A program made the position numbers and the translations under genes. Below the pieces are notes generated by a model. The model searched no databases. It was given only the letters and a program-made list of their open reading frames with translations, and was not told where the DNA came from. Positions 51,324 through 58,569 of a DNA stretch of 64,000 bases are shown piece by piece. The stretch spans positions 1,625,789-1,689,788 of the forward strand of contig NC_009440.1 of NCBI RefSeq assembly GCF_000016605.1, in the 5' to 3' direction. The stretch is from Metallosphaera sedula DSM 5348 (lineage in GTDB: Archaea; Thermoproteota; Thermoprotei_A; Sulfolobales; Sulfolobaceae). The number at the start of each line of letters is the position of its first letter. Position 1 is the first letter of the stretch.

Positions 51324-52899
51324 GATACTGGAGAGGCTGATTTCGTTTTCCAGATTTCTAGGTGAGGATGAGGAAGGCGGGAAGTTTGAAATCGACCCAG
51401 AGAGAGCCAGGTTGAACGGTGTGACTCTGGAACAGATAAAGAAGGTTCTAGGGGAGCTTGGGGTTAAGCTTGACCCTGAAACCCTCAATTTCCTGGAGAC
51501 CGAAATGGGAGGTTATGACGCAGTTTTCGAGCTAAAGGGTAGCAAGTTGTTGCTCAGGGCCAGGACTAGGATATCGGAGATCTTGAGAAAATACAGGATA
51601 AGTATTCCCTATGATCCTGCGGAGAGGATTTACAGGACTAAGCCATTCTACTATCACTTGCTCAGGAGAATCCTAGAGAATGAGGGATTAAGGGTTAAGA
51701 GACTGGACTTAAGCAGGGAACGCTTTTCCCTGAGCTTGTCGGTCAATTTGAGAGAGTATCAGCTTGAGGCAGTTAGAGCCTGGAAAGATAACGGCTACAG
51801 GGGCGTTATTGCCCTTCCCACGGGCGCTGGAAAAACTCTCATAGGTGTGCAGGGGATCACTACACTGGGCCTGCCTACCCTAATTGTGACGTTTACTAAT
51901 GAGCAGTTAAGGCAGTGGGAGGAGACCATAAAGAGATTCACAAAGGGAGATGTAGAGGTTGGCCTATACTATAGCCGAAAGAAACATCTAGCCCCCATCA
52001 CAATCACTACATATCAGACCGCAATTAAGCATATGGATGAACTCTCATCCTTTCTATTTCTAATAATAGATGAAGCTCACCATCTTCCAGCGGAAAAGTT
52101 CAGGGAGATAGCCTTATCCTGCGTCGCCCCCTACAGAATGGCCCTCTCGGCAACGCCTTATAGGTCAGATGGTAAGCATGTGGAACTGTTTAGGTTGATG
52201 GGGGGCCTAGTGTATCAGAGAGGAGTTGAGGAACTTGTTGCGCAGGGTTACCTTGCTCAGTTTAGGGTTCTGAGGATCAAGATACCCCTTACCCTTGAGG
52301 AGAAGGCGGAATATGATAACCTAACAAGAAAGTTCAGGTCACTGTCTGAGGGAAGGCCAGTCCTAGAGATAGTGAAGAGGGCAAAGGAGGGAGACGTAAA
52401 GGCCATGGAGGCTCTAAAAGTATACAGCAGGATAAGGTACCTAATAGGTCTAACGAAGGGGAAGTTGTCCAAGATTAGGGAGATCGTTGAGAAAGAAAAG
52501 GGTAGAAAGGTTGTAATATTTACCCAGTACGTGGAACATGCAGAGCTTATATCGAAGTTAATTGGGGGGTACATACTCACCGGTCAGATGCCCAAAAGGG
52601 AAAGAGAGCTAGTTTTAGAGAAGTTCAAGCAGAGCAACTCCGGCGTTCTGGTTTTGACAACCGTGGGTGATGAAGGGTTAGATATTCCCGATGCAAGTGT
52701 GGGAATTGTGGTAGCTGGGACTTCCTCCAAGAGGCAGTACATACAGAGGCTGGGTAGACTTCTCAGGAATAATTCTGGGAATAAGGTAGCAACGTTATAC
52801 GAACTCATTGCTAAGGGAACATCAGAGGAATATCAATCCAAGAAGAGGAGGTCTACGTCCTTGGAGGACCTATTTTACTCACTGGAGGACAAGAAATAG
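51283..52899 (+). CDS. xpb: XPB/Rad25-type superfamily 2 helicase
   Basis: XPB helicases open DNA in repair and, in eukaryotes, at promoters. The 538-residue protein has an N-terminal damage-recognition-like region (1-150) and then SF2 motifs: REYQLEAVRAW, PTGAGKT (179-185), DEAHH (263-267), LSATPYRSDG, and motif VI RQYIQRLGRLLR. At the position where XPB usually has the RED triplet this protein has R294-S295-D296. No Bax1 nuclease gene is adjacent, so it is likely the stand-alone XPB1-type paralogue (inference). Start is GTG, overlapping the previous gene by 41 bp. Confidence 0.85.
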   Translation: MPSKTFYVKPYSNEILERLISFSRFLGEDEEGGKFEIDPERARLNGVTLEQIKKVLGELGVKLDPETLNFLETEMGGYDAVFELKGSKLLLRARTRISEILRKYRISIPYDPAERIYRTKPFYYHLLRRILENEGLRVKRLDLSRERFSLSLSVNLREYQLEAVRAWKDNGYRGVIALPTGAGKTLIGVQGITTLGLPTLIVTFTNEQLRQWEETIKRFTKGDVEVGLYYSRKKHLAPITITTYQTAIKHMDELSSFLFLIIDEAHHLPAEKFREIALSCVAPYRMALSATPYRSDGKHVELFRLMGGLVYQRGVEELVAQGYLAQFRVLRIKIPLTLEEKAEYDNLTRKFRSLSEGRPVLEIVKRAKEGDVKAMEALKVYSRIRYLIGLTKGKLSKIREIVEKEKGRKVVIFTQYVEHAELISKLIGGYILTGQMPKRERELVLEKFKQSNSGVLVLTTVGDEGLDIPDASVGIVVAGTSSKRQYIQRLGRLLRNNSGNKVATLYELIAKGTSEEYQSKKRRSTSLEDLFYSLEDKK

Positions 52900-53339
52900 G
52901 TAAGAGAGTGGGCCAGTGCCAGTAGTAGAGTTCTATCGTCGCTTAGGTAAATCTCCTTCCCACTAGAGGAAATTAAGGGATATCCCCGCACAGTTACTAT
53001 GGGAACTCCGGGAGAGGAGGCCACCTTAAACCTGGATTTACCAAGGAGTTCCCTTGCAGTAAATCCAGGCAGAAACTCGTGGCTAAGGATCTCCAGTTCG
53101 CCTTCCACCTCAACTACGGGCTCCACCATTCTGACGTTATCTCCCACTCTCACAGCATCTACCCAGATAGGGGTTGTTATTGTATGGGTACACTCGTCAG
53201 AGATCACAGAAAGAGGTGAGAACACCTGAGATCTCCCTCTAACAAATACGGTAACGGGTTTAACCACTATCAGGTCCCCGGTACGCAGTAGGTTTACCTC
53301 GTGGGGTCTGCATATCTTCCCTTCGAGAATGTATGGCAT
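52875..53339 (-). CDS. Hypothetical beta-rich protein (154 aa)
   Basis: Starting at ATG 53339 (PYILEGKICRPHEVNLL) the protein is mostly beta strands with several Val-rich segments (LIVVKPVTVFVRG, NVRMVEPVVEVEGELEIL). Family not recognised. Upstream in-frame ATGs would add an unlikely Tyr/Cys-rich N-terminus. The 3' end overlaps the XPB gene by 25 bp, tail-to-tail. Confidence 0.68.
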   Translation of the reverse strand: MPYILEGKICRPHEVNLLRTGDLIVVKPVTVFVRGRSQVFSPLSVISDECTHTITTPIWVDAVRVGDNVRMVEPVVEVEGELEILSHEFLPGFTARELLGKSRFKVASSPGVPIVTVRGYPLISSSGKEIYLSDDRTLLLALAHSLTYFLSSSE

Positions 53340-53527
53340 ACATAAAACCTCAAGTGGGTAAATAAAACGGCAATGATATAACTTGTAAGGCCTGACCGTG
53401 ATGAGCAACCAGGCTTTGAGCCTTATGTATCTAATTCAACAGGGCATAGAAGTAAAGGACAAGAGGATGAAGTACATGAATTAGCGAATTAGTTTAACAT
53501 TTAATTCCTTACGTGCATCACGGAACC

Positions 53528-53809
53528 ATGAGATGGTTAAAGAAGAGGGATGCAGTAATCTATTTTTTGTTATGGAAGAAATTCAGGAACACTGGATTCA
53601 CACTCCTCGAGGCCTACTCTTATCTAGATCCTTATTTCTCCAAGAAAATAACAAAGTCCACTATAAGGTACATGTCTAGGGTTGGCCTCTTAATAACCAA
53701 GGAAAACCAAATGTACCTACTACCACTGGAGGAATATCTAGAGTTGATTTCTTTGCCGTATCTGAAGAGGAGGGCTACTCTTCGTCATAGAATTCAAGGA
53801 TCACTTTGA
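53528..53809 (+). CDS. Hypothetical basic protein (93 aa)
   Basis: This small basic protein (RWLKKRDAVIYFLLWKKFRN) with a possible winged-helix layout (KKITKSTIRYMSRVGLLITK) is not recognised. The ATG at 53528 is four bases after a predicted start site 26 bp downstream of TTTAACATTTAA (about 53492-53503). A GTG at 53513 would precede that site. The 3' end overlaps the convergent gene by 35 bp. Confidence 0.62.
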   Translation: MRWLKKRDAVIYFLLWKKFRNTGFTLLEAYSYLDPYFSKKITKSTIRYMSRVGLLITKENQMYLLPLEEYLELISLPYLKRRATLRHRIQGSL

Positions 53810-54095
53810 CCTTGACTTCCTGCTTTGATAGAGGAGGAATCTTATCGCCGAAGTCAACTCCTATGGCCACAGGATTTCCCATGGAGTCGTTAAATCTAAC
53901 TTCTGCAACGTAATGCTTTGAGGGGCCGCTGCTCATCATGTTCATGAGCTCTGAGTATATCCTGGAGATCGCCATCTGAAATGCTATTGGACTGGAAAGG
54001 TCTTCCGGCCTCAGCTGTATTGAGGCCAGGTTTCCCATTACTTCACCAATCTTCGCCTTTGCCTCAAATTCAACTCTATGTGTAGGTTGACTCAT
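53775..54095 (-). CDS. Hypothetical protein (106 aa)
   Basis: The protein starts SQPTHRVEFEAKAKIGEVMG, contains a helix AFQMAISRIYSELMNMMSS and ends in beta strands (VRFNDSMGNPVAIGVDFG, KVKVILEFYDEE). I do not recognise a family. It lies downstream of alba on the same strand with about 110 bp and a T-rich stop signal between. Confidence 0.68.
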   Translation of the reverse strand: MSQPTHRVEFEAKAKIGEVMGNLASIQLRPEDLSSPIAFQMAISRIYSELMNMMSSGPSKHYVAEVRFNDSMGNPVAIGVDFGDKIPPLSKQEVKVKVILEFYDEE

Positions 54096-54182
54096 GTTTA
54101 TCCTAATAGTAAGATCATTACTGGTCTATTAAATATATGCCAACATATGCTCGTCGGCTAAAATAGAATCTCTGGAACGGTG

Positions 54183-54190
54183 TAAAAAAG
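54183..54190 (-). terminator. T-run terminator after alba
   Basis: On the minus strand GCGC is followed by TTTTTT (plus-strand 54184-54189), a short archaeal termination signal 15 bases after the alba stop codon. Confidence 0.5.
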
Positions 54191-54204
54191 CGCCATCTAA
54201 CCGT

Positions 54205-54501
54205 TTATGCCTTTTTCTTTATGCTTATCTCGATAGTAGATACCCTAGATTGCCTACCGTCCTGGCTTGTTACCACTTGGCTGCCTACGCCTATGGCTCT
54301 GATCTCGATCTTGTCTGGAAGGAATCTGTTCCTGACTATTTCCACAGTGTCCACAGCTTTGCTTATTGCCCTTCCTCTAGCCTTTATTATGATCTCTGGA
54401 ACGCCTTGGTTCAGCAGAGTTAAGGCAGCTAGGACGTAGTTCATTACTGGCTTTTTACCTACAAGGACTACGTTACTTGGAGTAGGAGATGTTCCGCTCA
54501 T
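54205..54501 (-). CDS. alba: Chromatin protein Alba
   Basis: Alba (Sso10b) is an abundant DNA- and RNA-binding dimer that coats and bridges crenarchaeal DNA and is regulated by lysine acetylation. The 97-residue protein starts [20 protein letters not shown], so the acetylatable lysine region (GKKPVMNYV) is present, and has the family block [25 protein letters not shown] eight bases before the ATG at 54501 fixes the start. An ATG at 54510 is upstream of it. Confidence 0.95.
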   Translation of the reverse strand: MSGTSPTPSNVVLVGKKPVMNYVLAALTLLNQGVPEIIIKARGRAISKAVDTVEIVRNRFLPDKIEIRAIGVGSQVVTSQDGRQSRVSTIEISIKKKA

Positions 54502-54773
54502 TTTATTCACCTATGTGCGAATCATAACCTTATCGTAAGTTTAAAAAGTTAATCGGACGCACGTCTTGGAGGTTTTCTTATAACACAATATAAAATCCCT
54601 TTACAAAGATTTTCTAAATTAGAGTAATGGCAGGGTAGATTTCTAGGGGAATTGACCTCGATATTTGCGTTCAAGTACTTCAGCGCCACTCTAGTTGGAA
54701 ACTGCCAGTCCGCGTTTTGGTAACATCTGGTGCCCTATCTTATAAATCCCTTCCCTTTCCAAGGTAGGAATTA
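54502..54773. other. Divergent promoter region between alba and reverse gyrase
   Basis: The alba TATA (TTTTTAAAC on the minus strand, about 54539-54547) and the reverse gyrase TATA (CTTATAAATC, 54739-54748) are seen. A third plus-strand TATA-like element (AATATAAAA, about 54585-54593) has no ORF behind it: the ATG near 54626 stops after three codons. I see no other gene. Confidence 0.45.
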
Positions 54774-57700
54774 ATGATAACTTCAGTGTTCCATAGCTCT
54801 TGTCCCAATTGTCAAGGACCTCTCGAAGATTACAGAGCTCTGGCAGGCTTACCTTGTACTTCGTGTATGCCAGGAAGTGTGGATTCGTTCAAGGATTTGC
54901 CTCAGGAGGAAAAGATAAAGGTAGTGTATAATATCCTAGTTAATAACGGAAAACTGGGGAAGTATTGGGAGCTCTACTACACCACGGAGATGTATAATGA
55001 GATCATCAATTATTTTAAACAGGTCACGGGGAACGAACCTTGGTCGTTGCAGAGGCTTTGGTTGAGACGATTGGGGGAAAGGGAAAACTTCTCGCTATCT
55101 GCACCTACAGGGATGGGGAAGACCACTACCCTGATCACCTACTCGACTTACCTTTCAAAGGGAGTTCTTTACATCGTTCCCACCAAGTCCCTACAGGAGC
55201 AGATATGTTCCAAAATTGGGGCAATCTCAAGCGTTTCCTGTGGGAAAGTTGACCCAAACACCATTTCAGTGCTTACCGTGAGTTACGTCAACAAGAACTA
55301 TGATCACATGAAAGACTACAGGCCAAATTTCATAGCAGTCGACGATGCAGACGCCATAATCAAGAGTGGAAAGACCACAGATAAACTAGTGGAGCTAATG
55401 GGGATTCCCAAAGACGTGTATGAGGACGCAATGAGGCTGGTAAGACTTAGACGCATGCTTTACCTGAAGGATAACAAGGACGAGATAGTGGAGAAGATAG
55501 CACTTCTAGAGAGAAAGATACAGAGTTTCACGGGCATTATTGCTCAGTTGGTTGTTGCCAGTGCAACGCTTAGACCTAAGGGAGTGAAACAGAAGGCATT
55601 GAGACATATCTCAGGCTTCGACATTTCCACAGCTCAGACTTATGCCAGAAATATAGTGGACTCGTTCACCTTCTCGAGCCTGGAAGAAGTGGTACAGAAG
55701 CTTGGACCTGGAGGTCTCATCTTGGTTTCTAGGGAGTACGGAAAGGAGAAAATGAAGGAGATCAAGGAGTCACTCACCTCCCTGAACTTTAGGGTAGAGT
55801 TGGCAGTAAGCGGTAGGAAATTCCTCCAGGATTTCTCGGATGGAAAAACGGACATCCTAGTGGGTTCGGCATCGTATTACGGCGTAGCCGTGAGGGGGAT
55901 AGATGAACCGAAAAGGCTGAAATATGTACTGTTTTACGGAGTACCGAAATCTAGGACCAGGGCGGAGGAATCCGTGAAGAACCCCTTCACCCTTCTGAGG
56001 GTCTCCAGACTCCTGGGAATCCAGGTTCCAGAGGAGGAAATATTAGGCCTGTCCCCTGCGGAGGCTCAGGCCATAAAGATCGCGATGATCACTGGTCAGT
56101 CTTTGGAGGGAAGGCTGGGCGCACTCCTAGAGAAAATGAAGGTTCTCGTAGAGGAGGCACAAGAAGCCCTTAGAAAGGTAGATGGAACTATTACAGGAGA
56201 GACTTTTCAGATCTCTAGAAAGGGAAGAGAAGTTTTCATAGAGTATCCCGATATAATAACTTACCTCCAGGGGTCTGGAAGGAGTAGTAGGCTTCTAAAT
56301 GGAGGTTTAACGCAAGGCTTAAGCGTTATCTTGGTGGATGACCAAGTTATATTTGAACTATTCAAGAGGAAAATGAACTTTCTAATCCCTGGATTCGCCC
56401 CAGTGAACTTTGAAGCACTTGAGTTGGACAGGGTAAAGGAGGAGATTGAAAGGACCAGAAGGGAAGGAGGAAACAAGGTTGAGATTAAAACGGGGCTTCT
56501 TGTGGTCGAGTCTCCCACAAAGGCTAAGACGATCTCCAGACTATTTGGGTTTCCTGCACGTAGAAGCGTGGGAGGAGTTCCGGTATACGAAACGGTGATA
56601 GTGGAAGGGAACAGGGTGTATATCCTAGATGTTATGGCCACTAAGGGTCACGTGACTGACCTCACACTGGAGGAGAAGGGATACTATGGAGTAGAAATTA
56701 AGGGAGACAAGATCAGCCCTCTATACTCCCACATCTACAGGTGTGCCAGTTGTAAAAGATCGGTCAGCAAAGAAGTAGAGACTTGCCCGTATTGCGGATC
56801 CAACCTGATCTCGTCCTCTCTCTCAACCATCAATGCCATGAGAAAGCTCGCCCTAGAAGTAGACCAGATATTCATTGCTACCGATCCGGATACCGAAGGC
56901 GAGAAAATCGCCTATGACGTCGCAGTTAATGTGTCCCCATACAACCCCAATATCATGAGGATAAGGTATCACGAGGTAACCAGGAGTGGTATAGTGGAGG
57001 CACTGAGGTCAGGTTCCACCCTGGACATGAACACCGTTAACAGCCAGATAGTTAGAAGGATAGAGGACAGATGGATAGGATTCGAACTAAGTAAATTGCT
57101 CAAGCTTCGGTTCGGAGACAGGAATCACGGTGCAGGTAGGGTGCAAACTCCAGTCCTAGGTTGGATAGTGAAAAGGACCACGGAGTATAAGCAGAGAATG
57201 GGGTGGATACTAAACGTTAAGGTAGGAAACTACGTATACAGGGAGTTTCACAGGGAGAAGCCCAACATTCCGGATAGCACCGTGGAGGTTGAGGTATTGG
57301 AGGAAAGGGAGGAGACATTACTCCCACCTCCTCCTTTCTCCACGGATGATCTGTTGATAGATGCGTACAGGTGGTACAGGATTCCGGCGGAGAGGGTCAT
57401 GAGGCTGGCCCAGGATCTCTTCGAAAGCGGTCTTATCACCTATCACAGAACCGATAGCCATCACGTGTCTGGCAAGGGAATGGAGATAGCTAAGGAATAC
57501 CTAGAGAAGGTGAACTTATCTCAAGAGTATCAGCCCAGGGGATGGGGGAATGAAGGAACGCACGAGGCCATAAGACCAACAAGGCCCCTGGATGTGGACT
57601 CGCTCAAGAGGGAGATTGCTGAGAACCCAACCATGCTTTCGGTGAAGTTCACCTGGGCCCACTTCGCGCTTTACGACATGATATTCAGGAGATTTATGGC

Positions 57701-58223
57701 TAGTCAAATGCGTGAGTCTAAGGGAACCATACGGAAATACAGGATGAAGTTAGGGGAAAGTATCTGGGAAGTGGAGCTACTAGTCAGGATGAGTGGTGGT
57801 TTCTCTAACCTCTACACCTACAGGTTATATGACGTACCCGTGGGAAAGGTGAACGCTGAGATCAACGTAGTTAGGGGATCAGATGTAAAGCTGTTGACGT
57901 ATGCCGACGTAATTAAGGACATGAAGGAGAAGAGGATAGGAAGGCCCAGCACCTATGCCAAGACTATCCAGTCACTTCTAAGACACGGATATGTAATAGA
58001 AAGTAAAAGGAAAGCAGTCCTCGTGGCAACAAAGAAGGGGATAAACGCCTATGAGTTCCTGTCTAAGTTCCCAGATCTTACCTCAGAGGAGGTTACCGCA
58101 GATTTACTCTCCAAGATGGATGCAATATCTTCGGGGAGCTTGGAGCCAACCACAGTCCTACTTCCGGTTCTCCGTGAGCTACAGGGTCTAGAAACTCTTC
58201 CTAAGTCTGAACAGGAGATATGA
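54774..58223 (+). CDS. rgy: Reverse gyrase
   Basis: Reverse gyrase introduces positive supercoils and is the hallmark enzyme of hyperthermophiles. The 1149-residue protein has an N-terminal zinc finger (C10, C13, C28, C31) and an SF2 helicase module with PTGMGKT (111-117) and VDDADAI. The topoisomerase IA module follows, with the TOPRIM start VVESPTKAK (E579), an internal zinc finger CASCKRS..CPYCGS, and the nicking tyrosine in LITYHRTDS (Y890). It is complete, with no intein. By remembered gene order beside alba it should be the TopR2-type enzyme (inference). Confidence 0.96.
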   Translation: MITSVFHSSCPNCQGPLEDYRALAGLPCTSCMPGSVDSFKDLPQEEKIKVVYNILVNNGKLGKYWELYYTTEMYNEIINYFKQVTGNEPWSLQRLWLRRLGERENFSLSAPTGMGKTTTLITYSTYLSKGVLYIVPTKSLQEQICSKIGAISSVSCGKVDPNTISVLTVSYVNKNYDHMKDYRPNFIAVDDADAIIKSGKTTDKLVELMGIPKDVYEDAMRLVRLRRMLYLKDNKDEIVEKIALLERKIQSFTGIIAQLVVASATLRPKGVKQKALRHISGFDISTAQTYARNIVDSFTFSSLEEVVQKLGPGGLILVSREYGKEKMKEIKESLTSLNFRVELAVSGRKFLQDFSDGKTDILVGSASYYGVAVRGIDEPKRLKYVLFYGVPKSRTRAEESVKNPFTLLRVSRLLGIQVPEEEILGLSPAEAQAIKIAMITGQSLEGRLGALLEKMKVLVEEAQEALRKVDGTITGETFQISRKGREVFIEYPDIITYLQGSGRSSRLLNGGLTQGLSVILVDDQVIFELFKRKMNFLIPGFAPVNFEALELDRVKEEIERTRREGGNKVEIKTGLLVVESPTKAKTISRLFGFPARRSVGGVPVYETVIVEGNRVYILDVMATKGHVTDLTLEEKGYYGVEIKGDKISPLYSHIYRCASCKRSVSKEVETCPYCGSNLISSSLSTINAMRKLALEVDQIFIATDPDTEGEKIAYDVAVNVSPYNPNIMRIRYHEVTRSGIVEALRSGSTLDMNTVNSQIVRRIEDRWIGFELSKLLKLRFGDRNHGAGRVQTPVLGWIVKRTTEYKQRMGWILNVKVGNYVYREFHREKPNIPDSTVEVEVLEEREETLLPPPPFSTDDLLIDAYRWYRIPAERVMRLAQDLFESGLITYHRTDSHHVSGKGMEIAKEYLEKVNLSQEYQPRGWGNEGTHEAIRPTRPLDVDSLKREIAENPTMLSVKFTWAHFALYDMIFRRFMASQMRESKGTIRKYRMKLGESIWEVELLVRMSGGFSNLYTYRLYDVPVGKVNAEINVVRGSDVKLLTYADVIKDMKEKRIGRPSTYAKTIQSLLRHGYVIESKRKAVLVATKKGINAYEFLSKFPDLTSEEVTADLLSKMDAISSGSLEPTTVLLPVLRELQGLETLPKSEQEI

Positions 58224-58454
58224 TACCCTTCTCTTATCCTTAAACTCGCTACCTATGCTAACATCGACAAGAACTACACCATCGCCAAGTTTCTCCTTTA
58301 GGACATTGTACACATCCACTGTCCTATCTATCTCCCTGCCGTAACCCTTGAGTTCCACATCCTTAATCCCCTGATTAAATGAGGAGATTATGTCTAATAC
58401 CTGTTCCTCTATGGGCTTATTTCTGCTTACAACGAATTGATTACCTCTTTCCAT
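58188..58454 (-). CDS. alba2: Alba2 (Sso10b2-like) chromatin protein
   Basis: Starting at ATG 58454 the 88-residue protein aligns by eye with Sulfolobus Alba2: VVSRNKPIEEQVLDIISSFN, then VELKGYGREIDRTVDVYNVL and VSIGSEFKDKRRVSYLLFRL. The Alba fold and the GREI.. block are clear, but the lysine pair of Alba1 is replaced by RNKP. Alba2 forms heterodimers with Alba1 and changes how it packs DNA. Longer in-frame starts upstream (58475, 58550) are less likely. It overlaps the 3' end of reverse gyrase by 36 bp. Confidence 0.85.
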   Translation of the reverse strand: MERGNQFVVSRNKPIEEQVLDIISSFNQGIKDVELKGYGREIDRTVDVYNVLKEKLGDGVVLVDVSIGSEFKDKRRVSYLLFRLRKSF

Positions 58455-58569
58455 TAGGACTTTCACTACATTCATGAACCGCGATTGAAAAATAAATCTA
58501 TTGATCGTACATTCAATTCCTGTATCAGTAACACGGGCCAGTATCATCAAGTCATATTTTGGGCTCTCA

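Noticed and set aside
54585-54640. Small ORF behind an extra TATA box upstream of reverse gyrase
   Set aside because: The ATG near 54626 is followed by a stop after three codons; only an untranslated transcript would be possible.
54694-54706. ORB-like AGTTGGAAACTGC upstream of reverse gyrase
   Set aside because: It only partly resembles an origin recognition box, is single, and is not beside an initiator gene.
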